DNA of 64,000 bases, taken from assembly GCA_964057225.1 (NCBI GenBank), contig OZ059899.1, forward strand, positions 7,068,001-7,132,000. Reading direction: 5' to 3'. Positions 51,801 to 61,100 of this stretch are shown in pieces. Below the pieces are notes generated by a model. It worked only from the letters and a program-made list of their open reading frames with translations, had not been told where the DNA came from and searched no databases. The DNA is from Auanema rhodensis (lineage: Eukaryota; Nematoda; Chromadorea; Rhabditida; Rhabditidae). How positions within the stretch are numbered: the stretch's first letter is position 1; every line of letters starts with the position of its first letter. The position numbers and the translations under genes are program-made.

Positions 51801-53302
51801 CCATTTCAATCTATTAATAAATCAAAAATTAATTATTCATCTATTTATAGAGTGAAGATATTCTTCGGCCAATTGCCTTCCGAGCTGTTACAAATCAAAC
51901 TGCTGAGGATTTTAAACTTCGACAATCTCAAGATATGCGAAATTTCGAACGACAAGTCATTCGAGGGTGAGCATTTTGGAAAACATTTCATGTTTTTCAA
52001 TGAATTCACATTGATTATATGTTTTATTTTTTCAGCGATGTTGTTAAGAGCACTCCATTTATTTGTAGTTCAAATAGTCAAATGCAGAGACCAAGACAAA
52101 TCTACCAACCATGTACCAGCTTTTCACCTCCGAATAAGCCAGTAGAAAATGAATATGATACAGTACCTGAATATTTGGAAAAAGAAAAATTCAGTGATTG
52201 TAAGATAATATTCAAAAATATTTTTAATTCTAATTTATGATTTTAGTTTGTTCAAGTGGCTCAGATTATGGATCATTTGTTCCTCCAAAGCTAACTTCAT
52301 CAATGGCTTCAAGTGGTACAGGCAGCAGTCATTTGAGTAGCCCTTCCGGAACTAACAAAGTTGGTTTTGTCATTATATTGCTTTTACTTACAAAATTTTG
52401 TATGAATTAAATGTAATAATATCTCCATTTAGAAGCCACTTGGACGTAGTTCATCAGGAATCCATATTACACCATCACCAAGCGATTCAGGCATTGTTGA
52501 TTTTGAGGTTGGAGCTTTATCACGATTGAGTACATATGTGTAACTTTCTTATTCTTAGGCTATCATGCGTGATAAAGAGAATGAGTTACGCGAAGTACGT
52601 AATACTATGGAACAAAATGAGGAAATAATCGTCAAGGTCTATCAAGAAAAGGAAAAGATCTGGAAAGAAGAGCTTGATCAACTTCGACAACGTCTTGCCG
52701 CTGCTGAGCGTGGCGAACACGGACTACGAACCCAGCTGGCGGGATGCCAACGTCAAACCGAGACCTTGTCCCGTTCAGTAGACGGTCTCCGAGACGAGAA
52801 AACAGGATTATTAAGAAAAGTAAGTATTAAATAAGTGTATTAGAAAATCAGAATGAAGATCTATTTTGAAATTTTATTTATAAAGAACAAACATTCAATA
52901 TTCAATCTTATAGTGTTTCCAATTGGAACGCGAATTGGGGTCCGTCAAGGCCGAGATGGATAAGCCACGAATCTGTGATGAATGCAAAAAACGTGAAAAA
53001 CCAATACCAGCACCTCGCCAGATAAAGGTAAAGATAACAGGCTATGAATGAACTCATAACATATCTTATTTATAGGATTCTGAGACAAGTATTCGAACAG
53101 AAGTGTCATCTTTACGTGAAGAAGTTGCAACTTTAAAAGAAGCTCTACATGAGCAGATTCATATGTTCACAGAAGAACGTAAGAAATGGGATGACCGTCA
53201 GGTAATTATTATAAGAACATTAATGAATAATATAATGAAGACTAAAATATTTGTTTTCAGAAAACCGGAATTTCTGAAGAGACTCGAGATCGATTAATCT
53301 GA
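28982..53302 (+). CDS. LZTS/Fez1-like coiled-coil scaffold protein (22 coding exons, 805 aa long form)
   Basis: Exons: 28982-29028, 29083-29181, 29647-29751, 36509-36635, 38443-38499, 38730-38846, 39006-39092, 39195-39277, 40556-40639, 40718-40890, 40945-41053, 42190-42306, 50974-51101, 51149-51222, 51851-51966, 52036-52199, 52247-52359, 52433-52507, 52559-52819, 52914-53027, 53076-53201, 53261-53302. All phases agree over 2418 nt. Residues 1-84 are lysine-rich. The middle is Ser/Pro-rich and probably disordered, with a short helix (EQKLAEIAQQAEHLALAI). Residues 626-712 form a leucine-zipper coiled coil (ENELREVRNTMEQNEE, KVYQEKEKIWKEEL) resembling LZTS proteins (ENEA...YEE...W). A CDEC motif at 733-736, a PIPAPR motif and a second coiled coil at 751-792 follow. 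LZTS proteins organise synaptic, cytoskeletal or centrosomal complexes. Family assignment rests on the C-terminal third; the rest is not recognised. Confidence 0.82.
29182..29391 (+). other. Candidate alternative terminal exon (29263-29287) with poly(A) signals
   Basis: After exon 2 (phase 2) an acceptor AATGTAG ends at 29262. The next bases continue the frame as Ser-Leu-Asn-Asp-Asp-His-Ser-Thr and then TGA at 29285-29287. Two AATAAA hexamers follow at 29381 and 29387. Using this exon would give a 56-residue lysine-rich product instead of the full protein. This is inferred from splice and poly(A) signals only. Confidence 0.3.
29752..33168 (+). other. Giant intron of the LZTS-like gene, first part
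   Basis: No exon compatible with the flanking phase-2 junctions was found. A candidate at 31315-31345 has the wrong phase. The interval contains a perfect CRE-type palindrome at 30641-30650 and a CT-rich minisatellite at 32133-32207. The last 800 bases, before the alternative first exon, are less T-biased than the rest and could hold a second promoter. Confidence 0.5.
32133..32207. repeat. CT-rich minisatellite, 14-bp unit
   Basis: The unit CTCTCTTTCTCCCT recurs about four times and then degenerates into plain CT repeats. It lies about 1 kb upstream of the alternative first exon. Confidence 0.7.
33169..33266 (+). CDS. Alternative first coding exon of the LZTS-like gene (short isoform, about 754 aa)
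   Basis: The ATG at 33169 opens a 98-nt exon encoding MDNIGKGSNHLHHH and about 18 more residues, ending in AA before the strong donor GTAAGTTG. Its phase 2 matches exon 36509-36635 exactly, as does the end of the third upstream exon at 29751, so the two starts are interchangeable. A TCTAATCAG acceptor-like site at about 33103 could receive a spliced leader. The exon replaces the lysine-rich N-terminus with a short Gly/His-rich one. Evidence is frame, donor quality and codon appearance; no homology was recognised. Confidence 0.5.
33267..36508 (+). other. Giant intron of the LZTS-like gene, second part
   Basis: No coding exon was recognised. The DNA is AT-rich and T-biased on the plus strand, with short CT runs near 35070 and 35680 and an AT-rich stretch before the acceptor TGTTTTAG at 36508. 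The open frames here are short and low complexity. Confidence 0.6.
36989..37053. repeat. (GA)n microsatellite
   Basis: This is a nearly pure run of about 30 AG/GA units within an intron of the LZTS-like gene (36636-38442). The same intron holds a GC-rich patch at 37540-37680 and GAT/CTT triplet-rich DNA at 37690-37810. Confidence 0.9.
39651..39692. repeat. (CT)n microsatellite
   Basis: A perfect CT run of about 21 units in the intron 39278-40555 of the LZTS-like gene, followed after about 30 bases by a TTGACGACGTCAA palindrome. Confidence 0.9.
40640..40717 (+). other. GC-AG intron, 78 nt, in frame and open (possible retained intron)
   Basis: The upstream exon ends CTCAG and the next bases are GCATGT, a typical GC donor context. 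The intron ends CCTATTTCAG. Only this donor gives the phase-2 junction needed for the next exon (Leu-Arg-Arg-Leu-Ala-Glu). The 78 bases contain no in-frame stop, so retention would add 26 residues without a frameshift. Confidence 0.65.
45801..45898. repeat. (CT)n microsatellite, about 98 bp
   Basis: CT dinucleotides broken only by two TATC interruptions; the longest simple repeat in the window. Confidence 0.9.
49578..49613 (+). CDS. Candidate 36-nt in-frame cassette microexon of the LZTS-like gene
   Basis: A long polypyrimidine tract ends TCCTCAG at 49577. The 36-nt exon would encode IYTFFDSVVPSG plus two bases and is followed by donor GTGTAAAG. It accepts phase 2 from the exon ending at 42306 and donates phase 2 to the exon at 50974, so including or skipping it preserves the frame. 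No homology supports it. Confidence 0.4.
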
Positions 53303-54158
53303 AGATGTGATTTTTGATCAAACGCTACATCTAACAACCTTGTTACTTTTAATTGTTTTATTCTTGTAGTCAGCTTCACGTGATTCCACTTTTTTCACGT
53401 AGCCATTACCTTTCCACAGATATCCTGGTGTACATAGTAGCTGAAAAGTCTGCTTTTCTATTTTCTACTAAACTTCCTGAAGTTCTCAAAGAAAATTCGT
53501 TTACATAGCTGACCGGACATGTACAGGTTAATCTGATAATACTACTTGGATTCCGGCTTAGCTGAAACTCGTTCGTCGTTTTTTTCATTGCTATTCGGGC
53601 TCTTTGAAATGCTCATCGGCGCTCATCTTCCACTTAGCTATCATGCTTCCTGTTTTTGTTGGAGCTCGCATCAGAGCTTCGTCATACAGTCAGTCCATTG
53701 TCGTCACATCTCTTCACTACTCGTTCAACGTGTCAGTTTTCTTTCTCAACCTTGTTGTATCTGAAACATACTCCTTATGTACTTTGAGTTTCTTCAAGTT
53801 TTCACGTTAACGTGAAATAATGGTAATAAGCTCAGGAAGCTAAACTAACTTCTTGTTATATAGCCATAATTTGAAAAATATCGAAGTCATGATGCTTTAA
53901 CAATAAGAACGTTGTTAAATGATTACAACTTATTCAGATTTTTGTTTATATATTATATTCTTTTATTTTATTTGATGAAATCCCGATTTATAACAATTTG
54001 AGTTTTTTTTTCTCAAAAGCTTTTTTTTTTGCAAACTTTATACAAGAAAGATATGTTTACAATAAATATTTATATTATGTTTGGTTTTTAAATTTTTACA
54101 AATGATTAATCAATACAATGAGTGAACCGTAGAAATATTTATATAAGTATAGTTTTAA
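53303..54158. other. Convergent 3' flanks of the LZTS-like and rhomboid-like genes
   Basis: No coding exon was recognised. The first 500 bases are T-rich on the plus strand and are probably the LZTS-like 3' UTR. An AATAAA on the minus strand (plus-strand TTTATT at 53962-53967) could serve the rhomboid-like gene, and a plus-strand AATAAA at 54061-54066 could serve the LZTS-like gene. If both are used, the two 3' UTRs overlap. Confidence 0.45.
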
Positions 54159-54762
54159 CTATAAATTCCATCCATAACGACGTCTAGTTCCCATGTCTCG
54201 TAATGATTCTTCGTATGCTCTACGCAATTGATCTTCTTCTGATAATCCACCAGTATATTGGCTAAAACTTATTATCAATTCATATATATAAATTTTGAAT
54301 TTGTACCTGAAACGGTTTCCATGTCCTCCTGTAGTTGCTCCTCGTCCAGAAAATGCGCTTCCATAACGTTCATAGGAATCAGAACCACCTTCTTCAAAGG
54401 GTGGTGCACTTGGTGTAGCACGACCTCTTGTATCAGAAACTAAAAAGTTGATTTTCCTGCATTCTTTGACTGAAAACCTAATACCAGTAAAGTCTGTTAA
54501 CAATTTGGTGATTAATTGCAGAGGACCATAAGTGTATAAAAGTCCTGTGAGTATTCCAGCTAAATGACCGACAAATGAAGCATTTGGAGTAACTAACTAA
54601 AACAAAAACGTTTGTTTTATTTTTATGAAAACCAACTCACCTCAATAAGGAATAACTCAGCCCAACAAGCATACTTGGAGGGAATAGGAAGCCATCCGAA
54701 AAGATTAGAATGACTGTATGGGAAATAATGATTCATAAGAACCTTCAAAGCAAATAGAACAC
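54159..54762 (-). CDS. RHBDD1/rhomboid-4-like intramembrane protease, C-terminal half only (partial)
   Basis: Exons on the minus strand: 54762-54641, 54596-54485, 54439-54307, 54261-54159, giving 156 codons and a TAG stop. The first visible exon opens mid-codon behind an acceptor (AATTATAG) and reads GVLFALKVLMNHY, matching RHBDD1 just after its catalytic GxSG serine. It continues through KYACWAEL and then the catalytic-histidine segment NASFVGHLAGILTGLLYTYG. The tail YTGGLSEEDQLRRAYEESL fits the ubiquitin-interacting motif of this subfamily, whose members cleave membrane proteins in ER-associated degradation. The N-terminal 150 or so residues, with the serine and the HxxxN motif, were not found between here and 64000. 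Intron 2 (45 nt) is open and in frame. This may be a truncated gene, a gene with distant upstream exons, or an assembly break. Confidence 0.82.
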
Positions 54763-54873
54763 CTATAATTAGAAAATATTAAAAATATTCTGAAAGTTAA
54801 TGATTAATTAGTAAATATTTTTGGTGATGTTGAAGTTCCCATATAGACGCGCAAGTATATATTAGCGATTGAA

Positions 54874-54879
54874 TTTATT
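54874..54879 (-). terminator. Candidate poly(A) signal of the M28 peptidase gene
   Basis: AATAAA on the minus strand, about 190 bases after the TAG stop at 55067. Confidence 0.45.
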
Positions 54880-55037
54880 GTATCACAGATATTTTTATAT
54901 ATAAATGATAAGAGATCTCATTTGACCGAGATGATTAATACTAATTATTAATACAAGAAGTGCAAGATAATTCAGAGTTAAATGAGACAATACTATGAAA
55001 ATCTATAAGGCATGGCTATACATTGAATATAAATATA

Positions 55038-55061
55038 GAGGCAGAATTTCGAACCCGTGAC
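55038..55061 (-). repeat. tRNA-like B-box segment (possible SINE remnant)
   Basis: The minus strand reads GTCACGGGTTCGAAATTC and then TGCCTC. It contains a polymerase III B box (GGTTCGAA) in the context seen in tRNA-derived SINEs. It begins just after the peptidase stop codon. No A box or cloverleaf could be found, so it is not a functional tRNA gene. Confidence 0.3.
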
Positions 55062-55066
55062 ATTAA

Positions 55067-58000
55067 CTAGTCAAAACTAAGTATTTTAATAGCGCTTTCA
55101 ATTGCAAATTGTAGACGCGTAAAGCTCATTACGAAGTTATGTATGGCAGAAGTAGAATTATCCTTTTGTTCCAAAAAATCGAAACATGGATCTAGCATAC
55201 AAGCAAATGAATTAACATGTGAAGGATGTCTGGAAGGTGAATACAGTATATGCTTATATATTGGTTGCTGGAAAGCATGTGCATCCAACATAGATCTCTC
55301 AAGTAATATAAGTCGGCTGTTTAACTGTTCAACGCGACCGACAGAAACAGACGACAACCCTGTTGAAATATCCTGAATAAACAGATGCTTTTTCTGAAAA
55401 GCTGAAAAAAATATGCTACCTGTATTTCAAGTTGAAAAGCGGTAGCTACATGTAAAAGACGCCGAAGGGCATGCTTGACACCGTTTACTTTTTCAGAATA
55501 TCGAGGTACATGCTGGGTAATATTCAAATAAGAAATTTGAGTTTCAGCTTTGTGAAAAAGTGATGATATTGATTGAGCAAAGTGTAACGGATGAAAAGGA
55601 ATAATCTAAATATACGGAGAATATACGATGTAACAAGAGTTTATGAAGAAATACCAAACGATTAGATAGTTGATGAACAATTTCCATCCAAAGTTGGCCC
55701 ATTGTCAGCATAGAGGAGAAGTTAGGATCCATTAAATTTTCGACTGTCCAAAACGTTTCGTACATAGTATGATAGAGGGCATATGACATTCCAGGTAAAG
55801 ACTCCATTTTTAAATCAGCAGATGGTACACCAGCAAAAGTAATGAATCTCTGAAATATTCATATAAGTTATCTTAAATTGATTTTAAAGATCACCTGATA
55901 ATCTGAGCCTCCTGTTGGTAACCCGATTTCAGGCATTGTTCGATCTCCAGAAAATGGGCTTTTACCGCGATAGAAAAGCCAAGAATCCAATAGTGAGTTT
56001 CGAGCATGAGATAATTCATGGGCGTTTAGTTGAGGTACTTTTTCAGCTGAATCCACGATAAGACGATAAAGGAGCGGAACAGCCTTCACATCAAGCGTCG
56101 TATTACCAGATATGTGATCGACATTAATGTAGGCAACAGCTCTTGAAAAATAATATTATTTAATAAAAATTGCAAGCATATATATGTATACCGAGTGTTT
56201 AAAACAGATTGCATTTCTTCAATCCATTCTGTTGATCCTATCAAACCAAACTCTTCCGCGTCCCAGTGACAGAATACAATTGATCGACGTGGAGCATTAT
56301 TATCATAATACTACAATTAATTAAATTAGGTGGAAAATAATAAGAAAAATTTACCTGAGAAGCGACCCGAGCCATTTCAAGTTGGGTAGCAGTACCCGAT
56401 AGGGGATCAATAGCACCCTGAAAAGTACTTATTGTGCAAGAAATAGGTAAGCTACTCACGCTTCCCCAAGCATCTACATGATTTCCTACAAGAACCCATC
56501 TGTCTGGCTCTTCTTTTCCTCTCAATGTAGCAATTATGTTAGTAATAGTTCGTTTGGCGTTTCGAGACCGAACGTTCATTCGAAAAACTTGGCTTCCTGT
56601 AAGACGATACGGGGATTTCAAGCCACCTCTCCAAGCAGACACCTGAATATGAGCAGTAAAAAATGCTTAAATTATTAAAAAAACCTTTATTACTGGCCCA
56701 TTAAGATATGACATTATTCGTTCAGCATCATCATAACCGATTGGTGTGACAGGGAGAGAATTTAGATAGCCTTTATAAACAAATTGTATTGGCAAGTTGC
56801 AGTAAACATTATACCTTTTCTTGCAACAGATTCTTGAGTTTCAGAACGATAGACATATGGCAGAGATGGAAAGAGTGGAGTCAAAGGATCACCATGTGTT
56901 GCGAGAACAGAACCTCTCTGAGCATCAGTTCCCGGCAAAAACACATCATCAGGAAATGTCTTAAAGTTTTATCTGATTAGAAACCTGATAGAAGTATCCT
57001 ACCCTATTTTCATTAGCATTCGTATAATGCATTGGATCACTAAAAAGAATAACACCAGCAGCACCATGTCGTTTAGCTTCTTTCACTTTTTCCGATCTTG
57101 ATATTCCTCCATATCTGATCAAAGCAATAGCTCCAGATACATCAATAGACCACTAAAATATGAATATCGGTGTCCAGCTAAACAATGAATATATCTTACT
57201 GATTTTAATTCCTTATAATCTTCAGCCATTCCATAATTGCAATAAACTATGCGGCTTTCTACTGACCCATTGCCTGAGTAAGCATTCCACCAGATTGCTG
57301 ATCGTGGATCTGCTTGCTGAAAGAAAAACTTTATTGATGACAAATATCAAAATATTGTACCTCTTTAGATGCTTCTATTGGACCTAATTTCACTCCATAT
57401 CCATGACTAACTGTCCTCCAATTGTTGTCTTCATCGCGAGTTTCAATTGAATTTGGACGATTAAAATCAGGATAATTCAGCAGTACAGTATAGTTATAAA
57501 TTTTCACATTAAGTCCCATACTTTCATACTAGAAAAGCAAACAATATCAATGAACATAAAAACTATTATACCTCAGCGGCAATTGTACGCATCAAAACTG
57601 AATTATCATTAAGACCAGCTATGTGATTATTTCGCGACATCCACTTCAGATTACTTCTAATGCGAGCAGGATCAAAAAGTCTTTGTAATTGTTCGGACGA
57701 TTCTTCCAACTTAAAGCATATTATTCTAAATATACACTGATAAAAAACGGGAAACCTTTTTCTGGTCTTCATATAATCGTTTCTCATAAACGTTTTCTTC
57801 ATTGCGTTGCCGACAAAAGGAAACTTCTTGTCTTAAACGTGCTAGTGCGATCATAAGAAGTAAAACGAATATGCTTAGTAGAACTATAAAAATAGATGCA
57901 AGAAATAGAGGAATCCATTGATATTTATCGAATATTTTATGCTTCCTGAAACAATACAATAAATATTAATTAGATGCTTAGAATCGTACCTATATTTCAG

Positions 58001-58126
58001 TAGAGAATCACTCGATGATCGAGAAAATCGAGATGGGCTACTGCTCATACTGGATGATTCAGTAGAATTTAATAGGCTATCGTTCACCGAACAAACGTCG
58101 ACCGTTGACGAATCCATTTTACTCAT
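55067..58126 (-). CDS. Glutamate carboxypeptidase II-like M28B membrane metallopeptidase (15 exons, 809 aa)
   Basis: Exons on the minus strand: 58126-57990, 57945-57756, 57709-57572, 57528-57361, 57316-57200, 57152-57003, 56959-56815, 56770-56685, 56642-56460, 56417-56355, 56310-56192, 56141-55895, 55849-55655, 55605-55420, 55372-55067. All phases agree (2430 nt). It is a type II membrane protein: a Ser-rich cytoplasmic tail, a transmembrane helix at about 56-80, a protease-associated domain, the M28 zinc-peptidase core and a TFR-type dimerisation domain. The zinc ligands and catalytic base are intact: His432 (GNHVDAW), Asp442 (GAIDPLSG), Glu478-Glu479 (WDAEEFG), Asp507 (INVD), His608 (ALYHTMYE). 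The family trims acidic residues from extracellular peptides or folylpolyglutamate, but human GCPII's arginine patch and the Lys-Tyr of its glutamate pocket are not conserved here, so specificity may differ. The start could also be the Met at 58117. Confidence 0.93.
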
Positions 58127-61100
58127 TGTAATCAAATTGAAAAATGATTTTCATCTTAAAAAACGCAAACTCTCTGTTTTTTATTGTTTAAATGAATGAG
58201 ATCGCAGATAGGATTAGTCATTTCAAAACTCAGATTAAATTAAAAGAAATATGAAAACATCAAAACAATAAGAGAAACGATTCTCTATCAAAGTATCAGA
58301 GGTGAAGAGCAAAAGAACAACATATAAAATTTCCAATGTGTCTGAGCATAATTTTCGATAACCAGCTACAAGAGAAATCAGAAGAAAAGAAGAAGCAATA
58401 CGAAAGCCAATTGTGTGCTTTGTTTCTAGAACATACAATAAGGTGAAAACACTAATAATTATTATAAAAGTGAAAATGACATAAAAATATTATTCAATTC
58501 TATTAAGATTTTACGATGCGAAAATATCCTAGCTAGAACTTCATCATATTGTAATATGAAGCACAAACTCAGCTTAGCAAAGTGGCAGTTGAAAAATTTA
58601 ATGAACCGGCTGTATATAATACAGTTTAGAAGAAATTAAAGAGACAAATAATTGAATAGATTCAGATTATAGTCTTTCTGGAAATCTAGAAGCAAGAAAA
58701 AACACGGTCATAATAAGATGCTGATGTCCACAACGATCTCGCGCCCCTTGTCGTTTGAAACAATGTTTGCATATGCTTGTAATACATTCGGAAGACCGGC
58801 TAGCACACGGAAAAGCCGAAGAAATATTGTTTGATTATGGGAGAGGGTAGAAAATGTCCAGTCCCATGAAAATCCCAGATTCTGATTCGAGAACGGAGCA
58901 AAGAGTCAGCAGATTTTCAATTTCAATTTTTAATTCGATAAGCAGTAAAACAGATAGTGGATAAACATCCACAAAATATGCATAAAAAAAGCTGGGAGCG
59001 ATACAAATAGTAGTATGATGTAATTGAAAGATGATATAAATCTGCGGAACTGCATGGAATGGTAAAATGAATAGTACGACCACTCAGCTGGATTCTATAT
59101 AAGTGATTATATATTGCTTTTACAACTTTCCGATTCAGCATTAATATCACAATATGATTAAATAACTGCATAGCTAGATTATATTCGAGAGTAAATTCAG
59201 AATTGAAAAAAACATAACAAACAATTAGTTTTTTACAGCCAATAATGAGATAGCTCTCTTGTAAACTTCGTACATAGAAGGCGTCCTATGCTAATTAGCA
59301 TAGAACGAGGAAACGAATGGTAATTAAAGCTGTCGACATCGTCATAGTATATTCTTTTGCTTAACTTACAACGACTTCAGTTACAATATTTGAATCAGAA
59401 CAACTTCATCATTATGATCATCTGAACAAATATGTATCCGATTGGCCTTTCCCAAATAGTTGATGACAGCACGTATTTGACATTTGAGAAAAAAGCCGAA
59501 AGCCTAGTTAAGTTAACACACCTTTCTTACGTTTGAAGATGAGATCTATCTTTTTCGTAAGGTTTTCTCTCTGCCTCTCTCATAGAAATACACACAAAGT
59601 GTGAGTAAGCCGAAAAATTGACATCGAAATATATTACATATATTCTTATATTAAACAGGGCAAACATTATAAGCATAAAAAGCCGCCTTTAAAAGGCTCA
59701 GACCACCAGAAATGAAAATGTTAATGTGTCATCGTGTACAGGAAAAGAAAACATATGCTATGAAAACTTTCGAATCGACAATCATCTTTTTGATTTGAAT
59801 AGTTTAGCTCAGCTCTTGCATAGCAAAGGATAGCCCGACCATATGGGAAGGGAGAATAACGACACGAGAAATTATGATTAGAAGGGAGCATGAAGATGCT
59901 CAAGAGGATGTTTCTGAACAAAATATCCATCTCGAACATTCGAGTAAGTACGGAGTGACATATTGTTAGACAGCATAATTTGCATAAAGCTTGCAGTTTC
60001 AAATATGATGACCAGAAATAATTAAGAAATACATCAAGTAAGATCTATAAAAGTAGAACTATGCATATCATTTTCAAATAAAAAATAGGAGTAAGATAGT
60101 TTTCAACTATATTTTATGTATAAGAAGCTTATACTTTAGTAAGGTGAAAAGAGAGACACTTTTCATTTACCAACAATATGTTAGCAATATTTTCAGTCAT
60201 AAACATCTTTCCTTAAGATAACATGTTAAAGAAGCATAACTTCACTTGAAAATATCGCTTTCAGTATAATCGCATTCAGATATTAACAATGGAAATTTTC
60301 ATAAAAATATTGCAGTATACAACAGAGCAAACGTTATACTTTCAAAAGTCTTAGAAACTTTGAGGCTGTGAGTGTAACAACAGAATTGGTAGGTGTTATA
60401 GAATATGGATAAAGCCACGAAAGCATTTCTTTGTCTTTTCAAAACCAGTAAGAATCGAAATTTCAAATTGAGATGCATAGGAGGCTATAGCAAGAAATAA
60501 GAACGAAAACTAATGCAAAGTTGAACAGATACATGAAAAAGTGGCAAAGCAATGAAATTCAAAATCAGCCTATCGAAAACCCTATGTATCATCCTTTTAA
60601 AAAAACTAGCCAATGTAATGGTAAACTAACAAGGCGATATGTACGAAAAAGTCACTCGTAGGTGACAAACTGCCCTTTAGTGAGTAGATATATAGTTAAA
60701 AGAAGTATTATTTAGAATTGTATTCTCAATCAACCTCTTCTCATATAAGTTCTCACATTGATTATGAGAAGATGAGTTCTATCAATAGCGTGCAAGTTGA
60801 CAAGCGTAGATGAAGTGGACTGCACATACGGTCCCATATTACCTTATGTAATTACGTAACGTAACCCGCACATAGTGTGAACACCACATATTATTATATC
60901 GTAATATACAACACTATATATGGGTTATATGAACAAGACGAAGTAAGAACAGAACGTTAAACTTAAATCATATGGAACTGCTAAGAGATCACAAAAGAGC
61001 AACGATGGCTTAAACTAATAACGTCCGACGGGAAAAAAGCAAGACATTTTTTTCGTCGGAGATCATCAAAATAATGCCAAGAATGTCCCTGCCCAAGTCC

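Larger units (their letters stand above)
54763..55066 (-). other. Short gap between the peptidase stop and the rhomboid fragment
   Basis: The minus strand carries stop codons in all frames and no rhomboid N-terminus. It holds an AATAAA at 54879-54874 for the peptidase transcript, a tRNA B-box-like segment at 55038-55061, and the acceptor TTTCTAATTATAG just before 54762. The roughly 110 bases between poly(A) signal and acceptor resemble the spacing in nematode operons. Confidence 0.6.
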
